64,000 bases of DNA, from the NCBI RefSeq assembly GCF_000423465.1, contig NZ_KE384020.1:799671-863670 (forward strand). The letters run 5' to 3'. The notes under the pieces were generated by a model. That model was not told the DNA's origin and did no database searches. It saw only the letters and a list, made by a program, of their open reading frames with translations. The DNA comes from Propionicicella superfundia DSM 22317. GTDB taxonomy: Bacteria; Actinomycetota; Actinomycetes; Propionibacteriales; Propionibacteriaceae. The translations under genes were made by a program, and so were the position numbers. Position 1 is the stretch's first letter, and the number at the start of each line of letters is the position of its first letter. Positions 44,101 to 51,521 of this stretch are shown here, one piece after another.

Positions 44101-45815
44101 AGCGTGGGGTAGAAGACGCGGACGTCGTCGCTGGCCCGGACGGTGTCGGTCCCGGCGGGGTTGGTTCCGCTCGCCTCCATGGTGTTGTTGAAGGTGAGGT
44201 ACTCCGTGTCCGCCGGAACCATGTCGGCGGCGGTCTCGACGTCGACCGCGAACCCGGCCGCCACGCCCGCGGCGATGGAACCGGTGTAGGTGACTGCGAA
44301 GCCGGTGATCTCCCCGTCCGGGACGGACGGCGCACCATCCGACTCGTGCAGGGTGACCTCCTGTTCGTCGCCGTCGGCGAAGTGCCAGGTGAAGGTGGCC
44401 TCGTCGGCGCCGGCCGGCCAGGTCCACGAGGTGAACCCCGTCAGCGTGAGGTCCGCGGACAGGAAGGGATCTGTGCCGGCCGCGGGCTCGGCGATGGTCA
44501 GTTCGCTGAGCGGACCGTTGGAGTCGTTCTTCGCTCCCAGGCTCATGTTGAAGGTGCCGCCGGCCGGGACGGTCGCCGGCTCGATGGTCTTGCCGGGTGT
44601 GACCTGCACGGTGATCGGTCCGATCACCAGGTCCGCGGACGCGGTGTCGACGGCCGGATCCTGGCCCGGGACGGTGACGGTTGCGCTCACGGTGTTGTCG
44701 ACCGTCGCGCCGCTCACCAGGGATGCCCCGCTCGTCCGGTTGGTCGTCCGCTGTTCCACGGTCACGCACTCCTCGGCGGTGGCGTCCGCCTCGACGGTGG
44801 TGCCGGTGGAGCTGGTGTAGGTGAAGCGGATGCCCCCGACCTCGGCGCCCGCGGCGAGCTCGGGAAGCTGGCGCACGCCGGCCGGCGAACCGGTCACCCA
44901 TGCCCACGCACCCGACGTGCGGGCGTAGAGGTCCACCTGCACCTGGTCGGCGCCATCGGGCAGGCCCGAGGAGGAGCAGAGCCCGACGAAGTCGACGTAG
45001 GTGAACGGGTTTCCCGCGTCGAGAGCGGTGGCGCCGTCGGCGGCGCCGGGCGCGTCCTCCAGGACGAGGTCGGCTGCCGGGACGTTCGATGCGTTCTGGG
45101 CGCCGATGGTGAAGGACGATTCCGTCCCCGGCGCGAACTGCTGCGAGGTGGGAGACCAGCTCTTGGTCGCCTCGACGTCGACCTCGATCGGGACGCTGAC
45201 GGTCACCGCCGCCGTGTCTTCGGCGGGCTCGGCGTTGTCGGCCGTCGCCTGAGCGGTGTTCTCGATCGGATCACCGTTGTAGGCCCACGTCGCGGGGAGG
45301 TCGGAGGGCACCACCAGCCGCAGATCGATCCGGTAGGTCTGCCCCGCCGGGATACCGACCTGGGGGACCCCGTCCAGGCTGCCGAGGCCCTTGGTGAAGT
45401 CGGCCGTCAGCACGCAGTCGGTGGTGACCTGGCCGCCGACCGAGCAGCCCGCGAGCGTGGCGGTGCCCACGGGAGAGGTCTCACCGGAGGGGAGGACGAC
45501 ACTCAGGCTGTCGATGGTGAAGCCGGCGAGTTCGGCCGGCAACTGGTCGGTGACCGCCGCGCCGATGCAGGGATTGTCGTCGCAGCCGACCCGCAGTTGG
45601 TACTGGAACGAGTCGGTCGGCCCGACCTCGACCTCGTCGGCGCCCTCCACGGTCTTCTGCAGGCTGAGCGCCGCAGGGTCGCCCAATGCCGCGGTTGCCG
45701 ACGGCACGACGCTGATGAACTGCGCGGCGACGAGCGCCAGCACAACAGTCATGCTCGCCAGGCTTCGCCAGAACCCTCGCGGTCGCGTCCCCCACCCCGG
45801 CCGACTGGTCCTCAT
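38163..45815 (-). CDS. Giant wall-anchored surface protein with DUF11 repeats and LATTG sorting signal
   Basis: The 2,550-residue protein has a signal peptide (LASMTVVLALVAAQFISVVP, cleavage near residue 42), then long repeating beta-sandwich stretches with the DUF11 themes PGKTIEPATVPAGGTFNMSL, LAIAKTRVV, SIAKTHTGSAV and GVTIAKQAV...YELTVTNSGPSVARD. Near residue 2050 a DUF5979-like domain (VAKTVSGPN...FTFDLSC) appears. The C-terminus is LATTGAATLPALVGAALLLL followed by RASRRPREE, a sortase E-type LAxTG signal with membrane anchor and basic tail. It should be a covalently attached cell-wall adhesin or S-layer-like fibre. No sortase gene lies in the window. GAGG before the ATG at 45815 sets the start. 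Confidence 0.9.
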   Translation of the reverse strand: MRTSRPGWGTRPRGFWRSLASMTVVLALVAAQFISVVPSATAALGDPAALSLQKTVEGADEVEVGPTDSFQYQLRVGCDDNPCIGAAVTDQLPAELAGFTIDSLSVVLPSGETSPVGTATLAGCSVGGQVTTDCVLTADFTKGLGSLDGVPQVGIPAGQTYRIDLRLVVPSDLPATWAYNGDPIENTAQATADNAEPAEDTAAVTVSVPIEVDVEATKSWSPTSQQFAPGTESSFTIGAQNASNVPAADLVLEDAPGAADGATALDAGNPFTYVDFVGLCSSSGLPDGADQVQVDLYARTSGAWAWVTGSPAGVRQLPELAAGAEVGGIRFTYTSSTGTTVEADATAEECVTVEQRTTNRTSGASLVSGATVDNTVSATVTVPGQDPAVDTASADLVIGPITVQVTPGKTIEPATVPAGGTFNMSLGAKNDSNGPLSELTIAEPAAGTDPFLSADLTLTGFTSWTWPAGADEATFTWHFADGDEQEVTLHESDGAPSVPDGEITGFAVTYTGSIAAGVAAGFAVDVETAADMVPADTEYLTFNNTMEASGTNPAGTDTVRASDDVRVFYPTLEVTLDKSVSPSVVAIGDTVVAELPTETAMDTARANPSVIEITDGWNADDQSAFWDAFRVRRLSFVQIPAGATLAIYYTTDPLGSASWQPLETGLTIADSPYSRNLVADPVAGVDADDIVGLRFVYTDADGFAQGTIVKPNIVFEAAATLRDGTPIPEPAEGEDSRTTTYTNTAHADSSGFSGGVLVEGDEVAADDQTGIVVYAGDSPGLGRPIAEKRWVDGSNGDLADLAAQSSASAWTNLGWGVTRPGYTQVTVSDAEPGAETTPADTVYQAFNLTAVNAVTFTQDPLLRWDTVSEIWLYNSDVAAWQQVAVPGGSWMSTTGFKGYNLSAAEQARTTGVRIVVRPNDTARNTNWASSSPDLTAPQAGSGVASAATARLFKLTWQLRNTLRVPSGSALDQRFATGTTAFNTPDAGVVENTVRVTASTGSGDVSWEDDDTIKLNNGVPNTGASKSASPTSVVVPYPDDVPAANYPTIRYTLRAWNASDSRASYLRVTDPVPCTTPTDCVTQADEYTDPGAVFDGATYDPAENPFERLTVTDVTFQNPQGLPVDLDVTRVAVWHYNAGTTTVTEQSLRQFLDASATDLADVIGFSVVYSSSDPASTGGLFPAGNANDNSLILLLDTRLRPTLRSTGATTAGDLTLDNDLLAQSHDPVLAPAARPNASATTPVQLRAADLDVTASKSLSPDTILETNPSVPVTVTLGATDGSSTVAAETATISDTDTGFWDAFEFSALGSVTRPAGADRVRVDVQVGDDPAWIEGTAATSAALPSQVSDPSTITGIRFVFLRSDGLPFSATAPSADWSAQAVFTVRLRDGASFPGEVANTVTSAASHRGYTEVSQSADDGVTLSTGTPRLDVRKDPGVNPKVVEPGVSVPWTFTFTNVGTSYLGVNEVVDSLGPWLRYDGSEPVYSSTGALPETGVTISQSGAENITFTFPDDAPRMAPGDSFTITVGIILVPGLTADQRATNSFYVDTDETLAAGDCVNRSGNGQGILSGLAANQCGSSNFVNPQAGALLFGEKEVRGEVDGTLVDGASNVVNPDLPCEADTGAFFRTVCVPYTTIGATDEWRIGAANTGTVPYSTLTLVDVLPTPGDRLLATGAARGSDWRSVLDLDFGVQETITETFPADGVPAGTEVVVEVTTAAGACVGTDSGSAWTSDPTCSSHPVAAQWQTLASYSGDAAAITALRITLDFRGTATGSLPPGGSVHFLYRTSNVPWQEGDLPTAEAVRADLLSTDSTISWNQTGVSATLSTNGQRISRAPERSGVQLTPSALAVAKTVSGPNAAAAPSSFTFDLSCTVPDGAGGSVPVVLGESATVSVPADGTARVDGVPLGATCTLDEAGDVGEFGESVRTPAGGRQTRVLQRARARDAVPTAQTLSFDNRYDDADLAIEKQVDSVAPNAGGPISWTLTVSNAGPGPSFSTAAEPITVTDTVPDWVDDVGVSGSLPDGWSLATPGPFGAGDTITLVLADGRSLPATGEGSSVSFTLEGTLDAALPPDTEIVNTATVTPGPTPDPDPDNNTDGATTTPGTDTTLAIAKTRVVRDGDDWVPAASLDPVPSVVPGRTVTYVLTVANTGSADARNVTVTDEVPDELSYASFEAITGGWTRVSSDSGEGADQRFSLDGVLMPGATASLLVTFDIDPGLDSDIDNWAQAEADNSPTKPRDDDSTGSTRVANLSIAKTHTGSAVAGTGVPYTITVTNEGPSDSSGPIVVTDTLPGGFGYTAGSATVSIAGASPIPVEPTVAGRTLTWSVGADDPSFTLPADTTIAIRFTAAVDATLTDQSGVLNHATVDGPDDPDPSDDGTDDPTDIVTLAGVTIAKQAVTQGPFTPGGAVRYELTVTNSGPSVARDLTVSDVAPAGLTIESMSGDGWQCALRTATCTRPDQAVATSTITVVARVAADAAAGAELDNQATVAWTNSSTRHAHSDNASITVTRVSGGLATTGAATLPALVGAALLLLAGIVLRASRRPREE

Positions 45816-46213
45816 TCGGAACCTCACATCCCCCCGTGCGCGGACCCGGCCTGTTTCTCCGAGCGGATTGCGCATCACGATGCGCGGGAGTCCCACGCGC
45901 GACGGAGCGGCCATGAGTGGGCCGCCCGGCCAGTCACGCTAGGTTCCGGCGACCAGGCCCTGCGCCCAGACCCTGGGAATCTCACCCTCGATTTCACCCG
46001 CCACCTCACCCGCTGGTGACAGGCCCCTCCTGCCGACCGGAGGACGTTTCGACGGCGGTGAGGGGCGTTCTCCGGGTTCGCGTCGTTCACCCCGATCGTG
46101 GACGCGACCGAGGGCCGTCCGAGCCTTCGTCGGACCCACCGCGGCCGCGGGCTGTGGGGAGTCCCGTCAGCGGACCGCAGGCGGGCGGAGCAGGAGAACG
46201 CGGCCGAGAGTGC
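45816..46213. other. Intergenic region before the giant surface-protein gene
   Basis: About 400 bp separate the surface-protein start (minus strand) from the end of a HAD gene on the same strand. It must hold the surface-protein promoter; a TAGCGT element occurs on the minus strand at about 45937, without a convincing -35. I see no small ORF with a Shine-Dalgarno, no terminator with a T-tract and no tRNA. Confidence 0.4.
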
Positions 46214-46879
46214 TCAGACGACGACCGAGATCACGCCGTCGGACGTGTCCCAGACCACATCGGCGAGGGTCTCCACGACCGCATCGGCAGGTAGATCATC
46301 GGCCGGCGTCGTCGTGAGGACGCCGAGAGACGCCATGCCGGCGGCGGCGGCGCCCTCGACGCCCGCGGGAGCATCCTCGACGACCAGGGCACGGTCCGCA
46401 GCGATGCCGAGCCGCTCGGCCGCGAGCAGGAAGATGTCGGGCGCGGGCTTGCCTCTTGCGACCATGCCGCGATGAATCAGAACGCCCGGACGCGGCAACC
46501 CCGCCGCCTCCAGCCGGGCGTGCATGAGCTCCTCGATGGCCGATGTCGCCACCGCCACACGGTCGAGCGGCAGGGATGTGAGCGCCGCGACCGCACCGGG
46601 CATCGGCTCGACGTCTGCCACGTCGGCCGTCTCCAGCCGGGCGATCCGCTCGGTCGCCTCGTCCCACAGATGCTCCGGCAACAGAAGCCGGATGATGTCG
46701 CCCGCGTGCAGACCGTGCATGTTGACGAACCGCTCCGCGGGCACGCGGTAGTGGGTCGCCCACGCGGTCCACGACCGGTTGATGGCGGGCATGGAGTTCA
46801 CCAGCGTCTGATCCATGTCGAAGATCACGCCGTCGAAAACCCTGCCCGCCAGCCCGGCGCGCACGTGCGAACACGTCAT
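46214..46879 (-). CDS. HAD-superfamily phosphatase
   Basis: The 221-residue protein has motif I FDGVIFDMDQTLVNS, motif II Thr/Ser ATSAIEELM, motif III RGMVARGKPAPDIF and motif IV VVEDAPAGVEGAA, as in beta-phosphoglucomutase-like phosphatases. Gln replaces the usual Gly in DMDQT, a variant that keeps both catalytic Asp. It starts 10 nt after the luciferase-like gene and is probably co-transcribed. It is related to, but clearly distinct from, the HAD at 26049. Confidence 0.85.
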   Translation of the reverse strand: MTCSHVRAGLAGRVFDGVIFDMDQTLVNSMPAINRSWTAWATHYRVPAERFVNMHGLHAGDIIRLLLPEHLWDEATERIARLETADVADVEPMPGAVAALTSLPLDRVAVATSAIEELMHARLEAAGLPRPGVLIHRGMVARGKPAPDIFLLAAERLGIAADRALVVEDAPAGVEGAAAAGMASLGVLTTTPADDLPADAVVETLADVVWDTSDGVISVVV

Positions 46880-46889
46880 ACGGCCCACC

Positions 46890-48053
46890 TTAGTGGTGGG
46901 CGACGTTCTCCTCCTCGGCGCGGGTCCCCGTCCAGGCGTCGACGGACTCGACCGCATCCTGCGCGGGCAGCCTGCCCTCGGCCTCGGCCTTCGCCACCAG
47001 CGACGCGTGCGTCGGTGCGTCCGGGACGTGCGCGGGCCGCAGCGCCGCGAACTCACGGCGCAGGACGGGGACGATCTGCTCCCCCAGAATGTCCAACTGC
47101 TCCAGCACCGTCTTCAGCGGCAGACCCGCATGGTCGATGAGGAACATCTGCCGCTGGTAGTCGCCGACATAGTCGCGGAATCCCAGCGTGCGCTCGATCA
47201 CCTGCTGCGGCGATCCGACCGTCAGCGGCGTCTCCCGCGCGAAATCCTCCAGCGGCATCGACCCGCCGTACACCGGGGCGTGGTCGAAGTACGGGCGGAA
47301 CTCGCGGATCGCGTCCTGGCTGTTCTCACGCACGAACACCTGCCCGCCGAGGCCGACGATCGCCTGGTCCGCCGATCCGTGACCGTAGTGCTCGAACCGG
47401 CGACGGTACAGCGCGACCATCTGCTTCGTGTGCTCGGGGGGCCAGAAGATGTGGTTGTGGAAGAAGCCGTCACCGTAGTAGGCGGCCTGCTCGGCGATCT
47501 CGGGGCTGCGGATCGAGCCGTGCCACACGAACGGCGGCACGCCGTCCAACGGCCGGGGCGTCGCCGTGAAGCCTTGCAGCGCCGTACGGAACCGGCCCTC
47601 CCAGTCCACGACATCCTCGCGCCACAGCCGGTGGAGAAGGTCGTAGTTCTCGACAGCCAGCGACAGCCCGTCGCGGATGTCCTTGCCGAACCAGGGGTAC
47701 ACCGGCCCGGTGTTGCCGCGGCCGAGCATGAGGTCCATCCGGCCGTCGGTCAGGTGCTGCAGCGTGCCGTAGTCCTCGGCGAGGCGCACCGGGTCGGTGG
47801 TCGTGATGAGCGTCGTCGCCGTCGAGACGATGACCCGCGACGTGTGCGCCGCGATCCAGGCCATGGTGGTCGTCGGGGACGACGCCACGAACGGCGGGTT
47901 GTGGTGCTGCCCGACCGCCACCACGTCCAGCCCGACCTCGTCGGCCTTCTTGGCGATCTCGATCTGGGCCTTGATCCGCTCATGTTCGGTCGGCGTGCGC
48001 CCGGTCGTCGGATCGGTGGTCACGTCGCCGACGCTGAAGATCCCGAACTGCAT
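46890..48053 (-). CDS. LLM-class flavin-dependent oxidoreductase
   Basis: The 387-residue luciferase-like monooxygenase has MQFGIFSVGDV, VVAVGQHHNPPFVASSPTTT, DYGTLQHLTDGRMDLMLGRG and PFVWHGSIRSPEIAEQAAYY, the pattern of the CE1758-type FMN enzymes. It probably uses reduced FMN to oxidise an unknown small molecule or aldehyde. It diverges from an HxlR regulator with 79 nt between the starts, the usual arrangement when the regulator senses a reactive substrate. GGAAG 8 nt upstream supports the ATG at 48053. Confidence 0.88.
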   Translation of the reverse strand: MQFGIFSVGDVTTDPTTGRTPTEHERIKAQIEIAKKADEVGLDVVAVGQHHNPPFVASSPTTTMAWIAAHTSRVIVSTATTLITTTDPVRLAEDYGTLQHLTDGRMDLMLGRGNTGPVYPWFGKDIRDGLSLAVENYDLLHRLWREDVVDWEGRFRTALQGFTATPRPLDGVPPFVWHGSIRSPEIAEQAAYYGDGFFHNHIFWPPEHTKQMVALYRRRFEHYGHGSADQAIVGLGGQVFVRENSQDAIREFRPYFDHAPVYGGSMPLEDFARETPLTVGSPQQVIERTLGFRDYVGDYQRQMFLIDHAGLPLKTVLEQLDILGEQIVPVLRREFAALRPAHVPDAPTHASLVAKAEAEGRLPAQDAVESVDAWTGTRAEEENVAHH

Positions 48054-48071
48054 GGCACAACTTCCATTCTT

Positions 48072-48095
48072 GATAGTTGGTACGATGTCGATAGT
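48072..48095. promoter_or_regulatory. Possible HxlR operator between divergent genes
   Basis: GATAGT occurs twice in direct orientation (48072-48077, 48090-48095) with an 18-bp period inside the only spacer between the oxidoreductase and the HxlR gene. Such tandem sites would suit a dimeric repressor on both promoters; the assignment is inferred. Confidence 0.35.
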
Positions 48096-48132
48096 AGAAG
48101 CTTCCGCCGTCGCGATCTATTCCCGAGGAGCC

Positions 48133-48447
48133 ATGATCGAATCGCCGCCCGTCTGCAGCGCCATCGAAAGCGCTCTCACCGTGTTCGGCAGGGCATGGGC
48201 CGCAGCCGTCCTCGACGCCCTCCTGCAGGGAGCCACGCGCTTCTCCGAGATCAAGGCGCTCGTGCCCGCCGCGACCGACACGATGCTGTCGCGCCGCCTC
48301 AAGGAGCTCTGCGGCGCCGACCTCGTGCGGCGCGAGGTTCTCCCCGGTCCGCCCACCGTCATCAGCTACCACCTGACCGCGACCGGTGAGGATGCGCGGC
48401 CCGTGCTCGACGCGTTACGCGCCTACGGTCGCAGGCACCCCGTCTGA
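48133..48447 (+). CDS. HxlR-family transcriptional regulator
   Basis: The 104-residue winged-helix protein has CSAIESALTVFGRAWAAAVL, GATRFSEIKALVPAATDTML, SRRLKELCGADLVRRE and YHLTATGEDARPVLDALR, the full HxlR domain. Cys near residue 8 is in the place of the redox- or electrophile-sensing Cys of some members (YodB/HypR). I choose the ATG at 48133, although GAGGAG lies only 2 nt before it; an upstream ATG at 48085 would add 16 residues. It probably controls the divergent flavin oxidoreductase. Confidence 0.85.
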   Translation: MIESPPVCSAIESALTVFGRAWAAAVLDALLQGATRFSEIKALVPAATDTMLSRRLKELCGADLVRREVLPGPPTVISYHLTATGEDARPVLDALRAYGRRHPV

Positions 48448-48529
48448 GAAGGGAATACCCCTCGTTCTCCCGGCGTTGGGGTGCTGCCCGCGGACCGTCG
48501 TCCACGACCACGCCCGGAAAGGAAGACCC

Positions 48530-48862
48530 ATGTCGCTGACCCACCTCACCTACGAACTCGCCGTCCAGGCGTTCGACCGGCGCGACTACCGCTCCGCCAT
48601 CCGCCGGTTCCGCGAGCTGCGAGACGTCGAGCCCGGGAACCACGCCGTCCGCGAGTACCTTGCTCGCGCGTACTACCACAGCGCCGCGCTCCCGCTGGCC
48701 GAGCAGGAGAGCCGCGCCATCCTCGACGAGGATCCCACCAACGTCTACGTCGGCCTGCTGCTCGCCCGCTCGCTCGAGCGCCAGAGCCGGCACGACGAGG
48801 CCATGACGACACGGCGGATGCTCGCCGCCATGACCGGGGACGACCGCTACCTGGAGCGGTGA
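48530..48862 (+). CDS. Small tetratricopeptide-repeat protein
   Basis: The 110-residue protein consists of TPR helices: LAVQAFDRRDYRSAIRRFRE, HAVREYLARAYYHSAALPLA, and VYVGLLLARSLERQSRHDEA. Such short TPR proteins serve as protein-interaction adaptors. AAGGAAG precedes the ATG at 48530. Its stop overlaps the start of the M16 peptidase (TGATG), so it may be made together with that protease and assist it. Confidence 0.75.
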   Translation: MSLTHLTYELAVQAFDRRDYRSAIRRFRELRDVEPGNHAVREYLARAYYHSAALPLAEQESRAILDEDPTNVYVGLLLARSLERQSRHDEAMTTRRMLAAMTGDDRYLER

Positions 48863-50184
48863 TGCCCGCTTCTCTGGCATCGTGGGGGTCCATGAGCGTC
48901 GTATCGCCGCAGGCCGTCGACGTGACGTATCCCGTTCACGAGTTCCGGCTCGCCAACGGGCTCCACGTCATCGTCAGCCCCGACCACAGCGCCCCCATCG
49001 TCGCCGTCAACCTCTGGTACGACGTCGGTTCGCGCGACGAGCACCGTGGCCAATGGGGGCTCGCCCACCTCTTCGAACACCTCATGTTCGAAGGCTCCGC
49101 CCACACCGGAAAGGGCGAGCACCTGCAGCTCATGCAGTCGGTCGGCGGGCAGGTCAATGCGACGACCTGGTTCGACAGGACGAACTACTTCGAGACCGTT
49201 CCGATCGGGGCGCTCGACCTGGCCGTCTGGCTGGAGGCCGATCGGCTCGCCTCCGTGGGCGCGCATCTCACCGCCGAGAACGTCGCCAACCAGCAGGACG
49301 TCGTCATCTCCGAACGGCGCCAGCGCTACGACAACGCCCCCTACGGCGACGTGCTGGAACACATCGTGCGAATCGCCTTCCCCGACGACCACCCCTACGG
49401 CCACACCACGATCGGGGCGGTCACCGACATCGAGGCCGTGACCGTCGAGACCGCAGCGGCGTTCTTCGCCGCGCACTACGGCCCCGACACGGCCGTCCTT
49501 TCGCTGGTCGGCGACGTCACCCCCGAGGCGGGTCTCGCCGTGGCGGAGCGTCACTTCGGCGGGCTGCCGCCCGTCGGCCGGGCGGCGCGCGATGTGCCCG
49601 CTCCCCTGCCGCCGCTCGAATCCGGCAGCACCGTCGAGGTGACCGGCCGCGTCGCGGCCGACGCCGCATACGCCGTGTGGCGTCTCCCCGCACACGGCAC
49701 GACCGAACTGGACGCGCTGGGATACGCCCTCCTCGCGCTCGGCAGCGGCCAGAACTCGCGCCTTCACCGCAGGCTCGTCCGCGGAGATGCGATCGCGGCC
49801 GATGTCGGAACGTCCGTCTTCGAACTCGCCGGCGGCAACTCGATCGGTCTCGCGTACGCCCTCGGCCTCCCGGGGACGCCCGCCGAGGCCCTCGCCGCCG
49901 CCCTGCGAAGCGAGGTCGCGCGGCTCGCCGACGGGACGACCGCCGACGAGCACCTGCGGGCGCGGGCGACGCTGGAACGGGAGTGGCTCGCCGAACTGGC
50001 GTCGGTCGACGATCGCGCCGACCGCTTCGGGGAGTACACCACGCTGCACGGCGACCCGGGCCTCGTCAACGGGCGCCTCGCCGCCCTCGCCGGGGTCAGC
50101 CGCGCCGCTGTGGCCGCCGCGACGGCCCGGTGGCTGTCGCCCGCGTCGGCGGGCTTCCTGCACTACCGGAGGGCTGAGGCATGA
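48862..50184 (+). CDS. M16-family peptidase, catalytic subunit
   Basis: The 440-residue M16 metallopeptidase has the inverted zinc motif HLFEH (LAHLFEHLMFEGSAH, near residue 65) and the downstream Glu in NVANQQDVVISERRQRY. The substrate-gripping Arg/Tyr motif in the second domain is absent here, as expected when it sits on a partner subunit. Its last codons overlap the next M16 gene (ATGA). Bacterial M16 pairs cleave peptides or signal peptides; the location is cytoplasmic, as no signal peptide is visible. The start at 48862 overlaps the TPR stop; 48892 is an alternative. Confidence 0.88.
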   Translation: MPASLASWGSMSVVSPQAVDVTYPVHEFRLANGLHVIVSPDHSAPIVAVNLWYDVGSRDEHRGQWGLAHLFEHLMFEGSAHTGKGEHLQLMQSVGGQVNATTWFDRTNYFETVPIGALDLAVWLEADRLASVGAHLTAENVANQQDVVISERRQRYDNAPYGDVLEHIVRIAFPDDHPYGHTTIGAVTDIEAVTVETAAAFFAAHYGPDTAVLSLVGDVTPEAGLAVAERHFGGLPPVGRAARDVPAPLPPLESGSTVEVTGRVAADAAYAVWRLPAHGTTELDALGYALLALGSGQNSRLHRRLVRGDAIAADVGTSVFELAGGNSIGLAYALGLPGTPAEALAAALRSEVARLADGTTADEHLRARATLEREWLAELASVDDRADRFGEYTTLHGDPGLVNGRLAALAGVSRAAVAAATARWLSPASAGFLHYRRAEA

Positions 50185-51518
50185 CGGCCCGGCCCGAGAT
50201 CGCCCGGCCGGCTCCCTGGGCGTTTCCCACGCCCATCGACCGACGCCTCGACAACGGCCTGCGTGTCCTCGCCTTCGACCGCCCGGGACAACACGTCGTG
50301 ACCGTCGCCGTCAGCGTCGACCTCCCGCTCGGCACCGAGCCTGCGGCCCTCGAGGGCGTCGCCACCCTTGTCCAGCGAACCCTCGACGAGGGAACGCACG
50401 ACCACCCCGGTGCGACGTTCGCCGAAGCGATGGAGTCCATCGGAGCCGGGCTCGACGGCCACGTCGGTCAGGCGCAGAGCGTGCTCTTCCTGACCGTGAC
50501 GGCATCTCGCCTCGCACCCGCCCTGGCGCTCCTGGCAGAGGCGCTGCGAACACCCGCCTTCGCGGCCGCCGACATCGAGCGACACCGCCGACTGCGACTG
50601 GCCGAGCTCGACCAGGTGGCCGCCTACCCCGCCCAGCGTGCCGAGATCGCCTTCCGGCACCTCGCCCTCCACCCGCTGTCGCGCGCCGCGCGGCTGGCCG
50701 GCGGATCCGCCGAGACGGTGTCGGCCGTCGCACCGGACGACATCGCGGCCTTCCACGCGGCGTCCTATCGCCCGGCCGTCACGACCGTCGTTCTCGCCGG
50801 GGCCTTCACCACCGATCCGATCGCGCTGGTCGAGCAGCACTTCGGTACATGGGCCGGGGACGACACCGCGCCGATCCACCCGCCCGCCCGACCCGGGCCG
50901 GGCGGCGTCGTCCTCGTGGACCGACCGGGTTCGGTTCATGCCGACGTGCGGCTCGGCGGGTTCTCCATCGACCGCAGCGACGCCCGGTGGGCGCCCCTGC
51001 GCCTTGCGACCCACATCGTCGGCGGGGAGTTCCTCAGCAGGCTGAACCGGGTCCTGCGGGAACAGCGTGGCTACACCTACGGCGTGTCCATGGCTCAACG
51101 GCCCCTGCGGTCGGGCGGGACCTACGCGGTGCGCGGCTCGTTCCGCTCCGAGGTCGTCGCCCCCGCCCTGGCCGAGGCACGCGACATCCTGCGCGTCGAC
51201 GCGTTCACCGAGCGCGAGGTCGCCCAGGCCGCCGATTTCTTCGCGGGCAGCAGCGCCCTCCGCTTCGCGACCGCCGCCGGCATCGCCGGCGAGGTGTCGA
51301 CGATGCTCGCGGCAGGGCTCGGACCGGCCGCCATCGACGACCTGCTCGCCCGGTACGGGCAGGTCACACCGGCGACGGCGCTCGCCGCCTACCGCGAGGT
51401 GGTGCTCCCCGACGAGCTCACCCTGGCGGTCGTGGGCGCGGCGGACGCCCTCGCCGACCCGCTACGAGCGGCGGGCTTCCCCGTCACCGTCGTGAGCGCC
51501 GACGAGCCCATCCGGTGA
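50181..51518 (+). CDS. M16-family peptidase, non-catalytic partner subunit
   Basis: The 445-residue M16-fold protein lacks the HxxEH motif: the corresponding stretch is LEGVATLVQRTLDEG. It keeps the Arg/Tyr substrate-binding motif (LREQRGYTYGVSMAQ) in the C-terminal half. With the preceding subunit it should form a heterodimer in which one chain supplies zinc catalysis and the other binding, as in mitochondrial processing peptidase. The start overlaps the catalytic subunit stop by 4 nt. Confidence 0.87.
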   Translation: MTARPEIARPAPWAFPTPIDRRLDNGLRVLAFDRPGQHVVTVAVSVDLPLGTEPAALEGVATLVQRTLDEGTHDHPGATFAEAMESIGAGLDGHVGQAQSVLFLTVTASRLAPALALLAEALRTPAFAAADIERHRRLRLAELDQVAAYPAQRAEIAFRHLALHPLSRAARLAGGSAETVSAVAPDDIAAFHAASYRPAVTTVVLAGAFTTDPIALVEQHFGTWAGDDTAPIHPPARPGPGGVVLVDRPGSVHADVRLGGFSIDRSDARWAPLRLATHIVGGEFLSRLNRVLREQRGYTYGVSMAQRPLRSGGTYAVRGSFRSEVVAPALAEARDILRVDAFTEREVAQAADFFAGSSALRFATAAGIAGEVSTMLAAGLGPAAIDDLLARYGQVTPATALAAYREVVLPDELTLAVVGAADALADPLRAAGFPVTVVSADEPIR

Positions 51519-51521
51519 CGC

